Below are positions 29,358 through 38,010 of a DNA stretch of 64,000 nucleotides, in pieces. The translations under genes and the position numbers were made by a program. The stretch spans positions 186,001 to 250,000 of the forward strand of contig CP132909.1 in NCBI GenBank assembly GCA_031446125.1. Direction: 5' to 3'. A model generated the notes under the pieces. It was not told where the DNA came from. It saw nothing but the letters and a program-made list of their open reading frames with translations, and searched no databases. Every line of letters starts with the position of its first letter. Positions within the stretch are counted from its first letter, which is position 1. Source of the DNA: Arsenophonus sp031446125. Lineage in GTDB: Bacteria > Pseudomonadota > Gammaproteobacteria > Enterobacterales > Enterobacteriaceae.

Positions 29358-30062
29358 ATGAATTCTTTTTTAATTGAATGGTCGAATACACAAGAAATTA
29401 AAGAGTTACAATATAAACTTGGATATTTTTTTAAAGAAATAAAATTATTGAAACAAGCATTAACTCATCGCAGTGCAAGTAGTAATCATAACGAAAGATT
29501 AGAGTTTTTAGGTGATTCAATTTTAAGTCTTGTTATTGCTAATAATCTTTATCATCGTTTTCCTAAGGTGGATGAAGGTGATATGAGTCGTATGAGAGCA
29601 ACATTAGTAAGAGGCAATACATTAACTGAACTTGCACGAGAATTCCATTTAGGAAAATATTTATGTTTGGGTCCTGGTGAATTTAAAAGTGGTGGTTCTT
29701 GTAGAGAATCAATTTTAGCCGATACTATTGAAGCTTTAATTGGTAGTATTTTTTTGGACAGTAATATTCAAAAAACTGAAAAAATTATTTTAGAATGGTA
29801 TAATAGTAGGTTATTAAAAATTAACCCTGGCGATAAGCAAAAAGATTATAAAACACGATTACAAGAATATTTACAGGGACGTCATTTGCCTTTACCAAGT
29901 TATTTTATTGTTCAAATTCGTGGTGAAGCACACGAACAAGAATTTACAATTCATTGTCAGGTTTGTAAAATAAATAGACCTGTAGCAGGGATTGGTTCAA
30001 GTCGTCGAAAAGCAGAACAAGCAGCAGCAGAGCAAGCTTTAAAAATATTGGAGTTAGGATAA
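29358..30062 (+). CDS. rnc: Ribonuclease III
   Basis: RNase III cleaves double-stranded RNA in rRNA precursors and mRNAs. The 234 residues have the catalytic signature HNERLEFLGDSIL, the second acidic cluster in SILADTIEALIG, and a C-terminal double-stranded RNA-binding domain (KTRLQEYLQGRHLPLPSY, then GSSRRKAEQAAAEQAL). It is about eight residues longer than in E. coli at the N-terminus. It lies in lepA-lepB-rnc-era order; era begins 11 bases later. Confidence 0.96.
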   Translation: MNSFLIEWSNTQEIKELQYKLGYFFKEIKLLKQALTHRSASSNHNERLEFLGDSILSLVIANNLYHRFPKVDEGDMSRMRATLVRGNTLTELAREFHLGKYLCLGPGEFKSGGSCRESILADTIEALIGSIFLDSNIQKTEKIILEWYNSRLLKINPGDKQKDYKTRLQEYLQGRHLPLPSYFIVQIRGEAHEQEFTIHCQVCKINRPVAGIGSSRRKAEQAAAEQALKILELG

Positions 30063-30072
30063 ATAAAAAAAA

Positions 30073-30932
30073 ATGAATATGAAACAAAATACTCATTGTG
30101 GATTTATAGGAATTGTAGGTCGTACAAATGTAGGAAAATCAACATTATTAAATAAATTGTTAGGAAAAAAAATTTCTATTACTTCTAATAAACCACAAAC
30201 AACCCGTCATCGTATTATTGGAATAAAAACAAAAGATAATTATCAATCTATTTATATTGATACTCCAGGAGTGGATATAAAAAAAAAATTAATTTAAATC
30301 GCTTAATGAATAAAATATCAATTAATTTGATATCTGAGATGAAATTAATTATTTTTGTTGTTGAAGGAATATATTGGACAATAAATGAAATAGCTATAAC
30401 TAATAATTTAGTTAATTTTAATTCTGCTGTACTTTTGGTAATTAATAAAATTGATAATTTAAAAAATAAAGAAAAATTATTGCCTCATATTAAATTCTTA
30501 AGTAAGCAAATGAATTTTATAGATATTGTGCCAACTAGTGCAAAAAATGGTATTGGTATAAATATTATAAGCAATATTATATCTCAACATATTCCGGTAG
30601 CTTCACATTATTTCGAAAAAAAATATATTACTAATTGCTCAAAAAGTTTTATGGCTTCCGAAATTATTCGTGAAAAAATTATGCGTTTTTTAGGTGATGA
30701 ACTGCCTTATTCCGTTGAAATTGAAATTGATCAATTTTTTATTAATAAACGTGGAGGTTATAATATTAATGGAGTAATTTTTGTTAAAAAAAAGAGTCAA
30801 AAAAAAATAGTGATTGGTCATAAAGGCAATAAAATTAAACAAATTGGGATTGCAGCTAGAATAAGTATGGAAATTTTTTTTTCTACTAAAATTTATCTTT
30901 TACTTTTTGTAAAAGTTAATAAGCAGATATAG
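30073..30932 (+). CDS. era: GTPase Era, split by a one-base slip in an A10 tract
   Basis: Era is a GTPase with a KH domain that binds the 3' end of 16S rRNA during 30S maturation and is essential in E. coli. The first frame (30073-30297) encodes GRTNVGKST, switch I and IDTPGVDIKKK, then stops. The rest (INLNRLMNK onward, through NKID, SAKNG and the KH motif IGHKGNKIKQIG) continues in the +2 frame to 30932. One additional A in the A10 run at 30279-30288 restores a single 286-residue protein aligning to E. coli without a gap across the junction. The C-terminus lacks about 17 residues of the E. coli tail. No start signal precedes the second half, so RNA polymerase slippage on the tract (as described in other insect symbionts) or a read error is the best explanation. 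Confidence 0.93.
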
Positions 30933-31264
30933 ATTGATTTTTGTTTGTTTATGAAATGTTAAATATAGAAATCTATTTCCATTTTTAATCTATTTTTTGT
31001 ATTGTATAAATAGTTATTTTAATTATTTTTTCTATATAGTTTTACTCATGAACCAATTTTTTTTATGAAATATTTTATATAATAAAAAAAATATATTTTT
31101 GTATATAATTAAGAGTGTAATCTATAACAAATAGAATGGTTTTTAAAGTAAAATGATTTTGTTATATTTATGATTCATTAAAATTATTTTTAGTATTTTT
31201 TTTTAAAATATTAAAATTTCATAACTTTTTAAGTGAAAATTTTTAATAAAACAATAGGAATTAT
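30933..31264. other. A/T-rich spacer between era and pdxJ (recO missing)
   Basis: About 330 bases; recO occupies this position in E. coli and is not recognisable here. AGGA shortly before 31265 is the pdxJ ribosome-binding site. Confidence 0.6.
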
Positions 31265-31996
31265 ATGTCAGATTTATTATTAGCTGTTAATATTGATCAT
31301 GTTGCAACAATACGTAATGCAAGAAAAACAAAATATCCCGACCCAGTGTATGCTGCATTTCTTGCTGAACAAGCTGGCGCAAATGGAATTACTGTGCATT
31401 TACGACAAGATCGTCGACATATTACTGAGCGTGATATTATATTGCTTACTCAAATTGTACAAACAAAAATGAACATAGAAATAGGAATGAATGATGAAAT
31501 CATTAATTTTGTCTGTGAAATAAAACCTGAATTTTGTTGTTTAGTACCAGAAAAAGCAGAAGAAATGACTACAGAAGGTGGACTAGATGTTATTAAAGAA
31601 AAAAAACGAGTTACAATGAGTGTAGAAAAATTAAATAAAGTAGGGATTATTGTTTCTGTGTTTATTGAACCAGAAATAAAACAAATTGATGCAGTAGTAG
31701 AAATCGGTGCGCCTTTTGTGGAAATAAATACTGCTTCATATGCTGAAGCTACAACAGAGTTAAAGAAAATGATAGAGTTTGAACGTATTAAATTAGCAGT
31801 AAATTATGCTAATACTAAAAAACTTAAAGTAAATGCAGGTCATGGATTAACTTATAAAAATGTTAAGCGCATTGCACAATTAAAAGGAATATATGAATTA
31901 AATATTGGTCATGCAATTGTTTCAAAAGCACTTTTTAGTGGTATGGAAATAGCCATTACTGATATGAAAAAAATTTTTTATGAGTCCCGTTCTTAA
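31265..31996 (+). CDS. pdxJ: Pyridoxine 5'-phosphate synthase
   Basis: PdxJ condenses 1-deoxyxylulose 5-phosphate with 3-amino-2-oxopropyl phosphate to give pyridoxine 5'-phosphate, the last ring-forming step of vitamin B6 synthesis. The 243-residue TIM barrel keeps NIDHVATIRNAR, ITVHLRQDRRHI, CCLVPEK, TTEGGLDV, NAGHGLTYKN and NIGHAIV. One change is seen: the usual IHTG-type motif reads INTA. It is followed one base later by acpS. Retention suggests B6 made for itself or the host, but other pdx genes are outside the window. Confidence 0.95.
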   Translation: MSDLLLAVNIDHVATIRNARKTKYPDPVYAAFLAEQAGANGITVHLRQDRRHITERDIILLTQIVQTKMNIEIGMNDEIINFVCEIKPEFCCLVPEKAEEMTTEGGLDVIKEKKRVTMSVEKLNKVGIIVSVFIEPEIKQIDAVVEIGAPFVEINTASYAEATTELKKMIEFERIKLAVNYANTKKLKVNAGHGLTYKNVKRIAQLKGIYELNIGHAIVSKALFSGMEIAITDMKKIFYESRS

Positions 31997-31997
31997 A

Positions 31998-32378
31998 ATG
32001 GCTATTATTGGCATAGGTGCTGATCTTGTTGAAATTATACGTATTGAAAAAATTATAAAACGTTCAAAAGAACGTTTAGCAAACCGTATACTCTCCTATA
32101 AAGAGAGAGAAAAATATCAATATCATTCTAATCCTATCTATTTTTTAGCAAAACGTTTTGCTGCTAAAGAAGCGGCTCTAAAAGCTTTTGGGACTGGGGT
32201 AAGAAATGGTTTGATGTTCAATCAATTTGAAATTATTAATGATCAATTGGGTAAACCAAATATAAATTTATTAAAGCAAGCAAAAATAGTTGCTGAAATA
32301 ATTGGTGTACGTCAAATTCATTTATCTTTATCTGATGAAAAAAAATATGCCTATGCTATTGTTATAATAGAAAATTAA
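31998..32378 (+). CDS. acpS: Holo-[acyl-carrier-protein] synthase
   Basis: AcpS transfers 4'-phosphopantetheine from CoA to acyl carrier protein, activating fatty acid synthesis. From the ATG at 31998 (MAIIGIGADLVEI) the protein is 126 residues, the E. coli length, and starts one base after the pdxJ stop. The frame from 31980 is rejected. The Mg-binding aspartate in GADLVEI and glutamate in FAAKEAALKAFGTGV are present. Its 3' end overlaps the convergent yfhL by four bases. Confidence 0.95.
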   Translation: MAIIGIGADLVEIIRIEKIIKRSKERLANRILSYKEREKYQYHSNPIYFLAKRFAAKEAALKAFGTGVRNGLMFNQFEIINDQLGKPNINLLKQAKIVAEIIGVRQIHLSLSDEKKYAYAIVIIEN

Positions 32379-32635
32379 CTGTTTTCAATATTTTTTAATA
32401 TAATAAATTTTTCCCATAATTCTTTTTTATTTTCAATATTATTTGGATCTTTTTTGATAGCATTCTTAATTGGGCAAACAGATTGGCAAGTTGGTTGATC
32501 ATAATGACCTATACATTCAGTACAAAGTTTAGAGTTAATTTTGTAGAATTCTTTTCCCATGGAAATTGCTTTATTAGGGCATTCTGGTTCGCACATATCA
32601 CAATTGATACAGCGATTAGTAATTAATAATGACAT
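32375..32635 (-). CDS. yfhL: YfhL family 4Fe-4S dicluster ferredoxin
   Basis: A small ferredoxin of the YfhL family, of uncertain role; E. coli YfhL has the same 86-residue length. Two cysteine clusters are visible: CINCDMCEPECP near the N-terminus and CTECIGHYDQPTCQSVCP in the middle, sufficient for two 4Fe-4S clusters. The C-terminus keeps KKELWEKF. It is convergent with acpS and overlaps it by four bases. A redox partner in tRNA hydroxylation has been proposed for E. coli YfhL, but nothing here tests that. It needs Fe-S cluster assembly, although isc genes other than iscS are absent locally. Confidence 0.93.
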   Translation of the reverse strand: MSLLITNRCINCDMCEPECPNKAISMGKEFYKINSKLCTECIGHYDQPTCQSVCPIKNAIKKDPNNIENKKELWEKFIILKNIENS

Positions 32636-33148
32636 TTTATGATTTTATTAAAAATTTTTTTGTAATTAACCTAAAAATACATGATTAATGAAAAATTATC
32701 TTTAATTATTAAAAGTTTGATAAAATATTATAGATTTTGTTTTTTTTTGTGTTTAAATATTATATGTTTTTATATATTAATATATTGATAATTTAGAGAT
32801 TATATATGTGTTTAAATATTATATGTTTTTATATATTAATATATTGATAATTTAGAGATTATATATGCGATTATCATAATAATCAATTTAATTATTTTTA
32901 GTGGTTATAAGAATTATATAAATCTATATTTTTTTTATTTAAAAAAAATTAAATTTTAATTTGAATAAAAAGTATTTTTAAAGATTAATTTTAATAAAAT
33001 TATATTTATTAATTGTTAAAGAATAATGATATTAAATAATAAAAAAGATTTTATGAAGTCATATTTATATTATTCATTAATAATATAAATAATAATAAAA
33101 TATTATATATGATATTAATTGCTTTAATAATATAAAAGAGTTTTATGT
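32636..33148. other. A/T-rich spacer between divergent yfhL and tadA
   Basis: About 510 bases without a gene; contains the 59-base tandem duplication described separately. The tadA ribosome-binding site AAAGAG is at 33135-33140. Confidence 0.6.
32748..32865. repeat. Perfect 59-base tandem duplication
   Basis: Bases 32748-32806 are repeated exactly at 32807-32865, with identity continuing two more bases. The unit starts TGTGTTTAAATATTATATG. No ORF crosses it. Perfect identity over 59 bases in unconstrained spacer implies a very recent duplication, or an assembly artefact. Confidence 0.95.
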
Positions 33149-33622
33149 GTGAACTATGTTAAACAAGATCTTTATTGGATGCAAAAAACTATTTTACTTG
33201 CAAAATACGCTAAAAAAAAAGGTGAAATTCCTGTAGGTGCATTATTAATATACGATAATCAGTTGATTGCAAAAAATTGGAATCAACCAATATTAAGTCA
33301 TGATCCAAGTGCTCATGCTGAAATTTTAGTTTTGCGGGCAGGAGGTAAATATTTTAAAAATTATCGATTACTTCATACAACACTTTATGTGACATTAGAA
33401 CCTTGTATTATGTGTGCAGGAGCAATGATGCATGCACGTATTAGTCGTTTGGTTTATGGTGCATATAATCCAAAAACAGGAGCTGCAGGATCAATTATAA
33501 ATATTTTTAATTATCCTGATATAAAACATCGTATTTTGGTAACTGGAGGAATTTTGGCTAATGAATGTTCAAGTGTATTAGATTGTTTTTTTAAACAAAT
33601 TCGAATAAAAAAAATCAAATAA
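33149..33622 (+). CDS. tadA: tRNA-specific adenosine deaminase
   Basis: TadA deaminates A34 to inosine in tRNA-Arg(ACG), allowing one tRNA to read CGU, CGC and CGA. The 157-residue protein has the zinc ligand and proton shuttle in SAHAEIL and the second zinc motif PCIMCAGAM, followed by GAAGSIINIF. The start is GTG at 33149; AAAGAG lies nine bases upstream. The overlapping ATG at 33145 gives only a five-codon frame. The C-terminus is about ten residues shorter than in E. coli. Neighbours purL and mltF are missing downstream. Confidence 0.94.
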   Translation: MNYVKQDLYWMQKTILLAKYAKKKGEIPVGALLIYDNQLIAKNWNQPILSHDPSAHAEILVLRAGGKYFKNYRLLHTTLYVTLEPCIMCAGAMMHARISRLVYGAYNPKTGAAGSIINIFNYPDIKHRILVTGGILANECSSVLDCFFKQIRIKKIK

Positions 33623-34680
33623 TATAGTTTTTATGCACAAAATAATTTTAATTAATTTATGAATATTTATTATTTTTTTTATAAATAATTGAATAATAAA
33701 AATATATAAAGATTATGAAAATATAAAGAAGTACTTTTTATAAAAAAAAAGATAATATTTTATGTTTTTTAATTTTTTATTTTCTTTAACAAATCTTATT
33801 TGAAGCGCATATTGCATGTTAATAATTTTTGATTAATATTTATATTATATCAAAAATATTATTTTTTAAAATGAAAAGTGTTCAAACATTATAAATCTAT
33901 TCTGAAAATAAAATTAACAACATTTTTAAAATAAAAATACATAATTTGAATATTTAGTGTTTTTTTATTACTATGATATTATAATAATTCAATATTAATA
34001 TGCTTAATGTTTTATATAATTTTTTAATAATTTTTAAGATAAGTATTTTTTATTTTTTTATTAATCAATTTTCTTAATAAGATATTTTTTGTAAAAATTA
34101 AAGTTTTTTTACTATATGAAATTTAGCTTATAAGCTGAAAAAATATTTTTTATATTGCATAATGTAATTAATTAAATATTTATTTTTTTTTGTTATATAA
34201 ATAAAAAAAATAACTTTTAAAAATTGCTTTTAATTAATATGTTTTATTAAAAAATATTTTTGTTCTTTTAGATAACAGGATATTTTTGTCAAATAATTTA
34301 TAAAATATTTTATATTAATTAATAAATAACCTTTTTAGATTTTTATATAAGTTTATTTATTAGATAATTTTTAAAAATATTTATTTTAAGCATTTTGGAA
34401 TTTAAATCTTATTAAAAAAAATTATTAGTTAATTATTAATTGATATTTTATATAATTTTTTCTTTTAAAGAAATTATGTTTATTATAATTTCATTTTGTA
34501 TTAAATAATTTTTATAAATTTATGTTTTTTTATATAAAAATTATCATAATAAAAAAATATATTATTTATGTAATATTAATGAATTAGTATAAAAAACATT
34601 ATAAATTATTTTTTGAACAATCAATAAAATCATAAAAATTTATAAAAAATAATTATATTTATCTGTGGAGAATGAATTTT
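33623..34680. other. 1.06 kb A/T-rich spacer between tadA and nadE
   Basis: No supported gene. In related bacteria mltF, purL, glrK, qseG and glrR would lie here. No remnant can be read. GGAG at 34667-34670 is the nadE ribosome-binding site. Confidence 0.6.
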
Positions 34681-36303
34681 ATGAATCGAATTCTAAATAT
34701 TGCATTAGCCCAATTAAATTGGGTAGTAGGTGATATTGAAGGTAATTGTGAACGTATGTTAAACGAAACTAGAATTCAACATAAAAATGGTGCTCATCTT
34801 ATTTTGTTTTCTGAGTTAGCTTTAACTGGATATCCTCCTCAAGATTTATTGTTTCGTCAAGATTTTCATCGACGCTGTGTTGAACAACTTTATCGACTGA
34901 AAAAAGCCAGTCAAGATATAGCAATTGTTGTTGGTCATCCATTGAAAAAAAATAAAAAATGTTATAATGCATTATCATTTTTATGGAAGGGAAAAAAAAT
35001 AGCACATTATTTTAAACAGAAATTGCCTAATTATGGTGTTTTTGATGAAAAACGTTATTTTCATGCAGGAAATAAAACATGTGTACTGTCTTTTAAAAAT
35101 TATAATTTAGGATTTTTAATTTGCGAAGATGTTTGGTTTAATGAACCAGTTAATGCTATTAAAGAAAGTAATGCTGATATATTGATCATTATCAATGCTT
35201 CCCCTTATGATCGTAAAAAACCTTATATTCGTTCAGCATTATTAAAATATCATTCTAAAAGAATTCATTTACCTATTATTTATTTAAATCAAGTTGGAGG
35301 TCAAGATGATCTTATATTTGATGGTGGATCTAAAATATTCAATAATAAAGGTAAAGTAACTCATTATTTAAAATTATTTTCTGAGGAAATAATACAGTGT
35401 AAATTTTATAATTCAGAACCTTTGCCGATAGGTAAATTTAAGAAAGATTTATCTTCTATTGCAGAAATTTATGAAGCTTTAGTAATGTCCACTCGTGATT
35501 ATATTAACAAAAATGGCTTCCCTAGTGTTGTTTTGGGGTTATCTGGTGGGATTGATTCTGCTTTAACTTTAACTATTGCAGTAGATGCTTTAGGAAAAGA
35601 TAAAATTCAAACAATCATGATGCCTTTTAAATATACTAGTCAACTTAGTATTCTTTATGCTAAAGAACAGGTAGATTTATTAAATGTAAAATTTTCTATT
35701 GTTTCTATTGAACCTATGTATAATGCTTTCATGTGTGCTTTATTACCATTATTTAAAAATATTGATTTAGATAAAACAGAAGAAAATTTACAGGCACGTT
35801 GTCGAGCTATCATTTTGATGTCTATATCAAATAAACATGGATCTTTAGTTTTAACTACAACAAATAAGAGTGAATTTTCTGTAGGTTATACTACAATGTA
35901 TGGTGATATGTCTGGAGGGTTTGCTGTTCTTAATGATGTATCAAAAACATTAGTATTTCAACTAGCAAAATATCGTAACACTATTTCATTAGCTATTCCA
36001 GAAGGGGTTATTAAAAGAAGTCCTTCTGCTGAATTAATGATAAAACAGTATGATCAAGATAGTTTACCGCCTTATAAAATATTAGATCCTATACTTGAAG
36101 GATATGTTGAAAAAGATAAATCAATTAATGAATTAGTTATGAATGGTTTTGATGAAATGACAGTACGTAAAATTATTAAATTAGTAGATATTAATGAATT
36201 CAAAAGACGTCAAGCACCAATAGGTCCACGTATTACGATAAAAAATTTTAATAATGATAGACGTTATCCTATTACTTCTAGTTTTGGTAGAAAAAATTGG
36301 TAA
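34681..36303 (+). CDS. nadE: Glutamine-dependent NAD+ synthetase
   Basis: This enzyme amidates nicotinic acid adenine dinucleotide to NAD+, using ammonia released from glutamine. The 540-residue protein has two domains. The N-terminal nitrilase-type glutaminase has a Glu-Lys-Cys triad (SELALTGYPP, FKQKLPNYGVF, LICEDVWF). The C-terminal synthetase has the P-loop SGGIDSALT and TTTNKSEFSVGY. E. coli NadE is the short ammonia-dependent form, so this is the longer type found in Yersinia, Serratia and others, where it lies between glrR and glnB. The ATG at 34681 is ten bases after GGAG and gives the family length; the ATG at 34672 is too close to it. Confidence 0.95.
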   Translation: MNRILNIALAQLNWVVGDIEGNCERMLNETRIQHKNGAHLILFSELALTGYPPQDLLFRQDFHRRCVEQLYRLKKASQDIAIVVGHPLKKNKKCYNALSFLWKGKKIAHYFKQKLPNYGVFDEKRYFHAGNKTCVLSFKNYNLGFLICEDVWFNEPVNAIKESNADILIIINASPYDRKKPYIRSALLKYHSKRIHLPIIYLNQVGGQDDLIFDGGSKIFNNKGKVTHYLKLFSEEIIQCKFYNSEPLPIGKFKKDLSSIAEIYEALVMSTRDYINKNGFPSVVLGLSGGIDSALTLTIAVDALGKDKIQTIMMPFKYTSQLSILYAKEQVDLLNVKFSIVSIEPMYNAFMCALLPLFKNIDLDKTEENLQARCRAIILMSISNKHGSLVLTTTNKSEFSVGYTTMYGDMSGGFAVLNDVSKTLVFQLAKYRNTISLAIPEGVIKRSPSAELMIKQYDQDSLPPYKILDPILEGYVEKDKSINELVMNGFDEMTVRKIIKLVDINEFKRRQAPIGPRITIKNFNNDRRYPITSSFGRKNW

Positions 36304-36484
36304 TAATAAGCATTATAAGATAAAAATGATATTATTTATGTTTTTTAATTATGTTTAATTAAAAAACAGTTTTTATAAAAAAAATATTTTTAATAATTTA
36401 ATGTATATTATTAAATAATATAAAAATATAACATATTTATAGACCATAAAAAATACATATTTAAATATAAAAAAGAGAATATTC

Positions 36485-37738
36485 ATGTTAAAGCACGGTA
36501 AATATATTGCAGATTATGACAAAGAATTGTGGTTTGCGATGAAGAATGAAATGCAGCGTCAGGAAGATCATATTGAACTTATTGCTTCAGAAAACTATAC
36601 TAGTTCAATAATTATGCAAGCTCAAGGTTCTCAACTTACCAATAAATATGCAGAGGGATATCCAGGTAATCGTTATTATTCTGGTTGTGAATATGTTGAT
36701 ATTGTTGAAGAAATTGCTATAAATCGTGCAAAAAAATTATTCGATGCTGATTTTGCTAATGTTCAACCCCATTCAGGTTCACAAGCTAATATTGCTGTTT
36801 ATATGGCTTTATTAAAACCAGGAGATACAATATTAGGGATGAACTTACTGCATGGTGGACATTTAACACATGGTTCATTAGTTAATTTTTCTGGAAAAAT
36901 ATATAATATTATTTCTTATGGTCTTGATAAAAATGGTCAAATTGATTATGAAAATCTTGAAAAAAAAGCATATCAATATAAACCTAAAATGATTATTGGT
37001 GGTTTTTCTGCTTATTCAGGTATAGTAAATTGGAAAAAAATGCGTCAAATCGCAGATGTTATAGGAGCTTATTTATTCGTTGATATGGCACATGTTGCTG
37101 GTTTGGTTGCTGCAGGTCTTTATCCTAATCCAGTTTTGTATGCACATGTTGTTACAAGCACCACTCATAAAACATTAGCCGGACCTCGTGGTGGTTTAAT
37201 TTTATCTAAAGGTAACAATGAAGAATTTTATAAAAAAATTAACTCTTCTGTATTTCCTGGTACTCAAGGAGGACCATTAATGCATATTATAGCAGGGAAA
37301 GCTATCGCATTTAAAGAAGCAATGGAACCTGAATTTAAAACTTATCAAAAGCAAATTATTAAAAATTCTAAAATTATGGTAAAAATTTTTATTGATCGTG
37401 GTTATAATATTGTTTCTGGTGGTACTGAAAATCATTTATTTTTATTAAATTTATCAAATAAAAAACTTACTGGTAAAATAGTAACTGAAAAATTAGCTTC
37501 TGCAAATATTATCGTAAATAAAAATACTGTACCAAATGATCTCAACAACTCATATATTACTTCAGGGATTCGAATTGGCACACCAGCCATTACTCGTCGC
37601 GGCTTGAAAGAAAAAGAATCAGTTAAATTAGCAATTTGGATATGTGATATATTAGATAATATTGATGATGAATTTTTAATGTATAATATAAAAAAACAAG
37701 TATTAAAAGTTTGTCAAAATTTTCCCGTATATATTTAA
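36485..37738 (+). CDS. glyA: Serine hydroxymethyltransferase
   Basis: GlyA is the PLP enzyme that interconverts serine and glycine while charging tetrahydrofolate with a one-carbon unit. The 417 residues equal the E. coli length. Seen are IELIASENYTS, NKYAEGYPGNRYY, the lysine that binds PLP in STTHKTLAGPRGG, and FPGTQGGPLMH. Start ATG follows AAGAGAA. With the SdaC serine importer at 63443 it suggests serine as a one-carbon source. hmp and glnB, neighbours in relatives, are absent. Confidence 0.97.
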   Translation: MLKHGKYIADYDKELWFAMKNEMQRQEDHIELIASENYTSSIIMQAQGSQLTNKYAEGYPGNRYYSGCEYVDIVEEIAINRAKKLFDADFANVQPHSGSQANIAVYMALLKPGDTILGMNLLHGGHLTHGSLVNFSGKIYNIISYGLDKNGQIDYENLEKKAYQYKPKMIIGGFSAYSGIVNWKKMRQIADVIGAYLFVDMAHVAGLVAAGLYPNPVLYAHVVTSTTHKTLAGPRGGLILSKGNNEEFYKKINSSVFPGTQGGPLMHIIAGKAIAFKEAMEPEFKTYQKQIIKNSKIMVKIFIDRGYNIVSGGTENHLFLLNLSNKKLTGKIVTEKLASANIIVNKNTVPNDLNNSYITSGIRIGTPAITRRGLKEKESVKLAIWICDILDNIDDEFLMYNIKKQVLKVCQNFPVYI

Positions 37739-38010
37739 TTAAAATTTTTTTTTATTATTTTTTCAAAAAATATTTATTTAAAAATTATTTTTAATGAAGA
37801 TTTTTTTGATACTAACATTAATTATAATTTAATAAAAAAAAATAATATTTTTTAAACGAAATAATATAAAAATAACACAATTTAAGATATAAAAATATTA
37901 TATTCAATTAAGATATCGTTTATTTCAAGCACTCGAATATACATTTTGATTTTTTACTATTAAAAATATTTTCTTCTTTGATATTAATATTTTTTATCTA
38001 TGTAGAATTA

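Noticed and set aside
30306..30932. The second part of era as a separate gene with its own ATG
   Set aside because: There is no ribosome-binding site, it would start in the middle of the G domain, and homology extends upstream of the ATG in the same frame to the A10 tract.
32870..32888. A 19-base sequence shared exactly with 43808-43826 (ATTATCATAATAATCAATT)
   Set aside because: With this base composition a few exact 19-base matches are expected by chance in 64 kb; no palindrome or common context supports an operator.
33145..33162. Five-codon frame (ATG to TAA) overlapping the GTG start of tadA
   Set aside because: It might couple translation, but with ATG this frequent in the spacer there is no way to distinguish it from chance.
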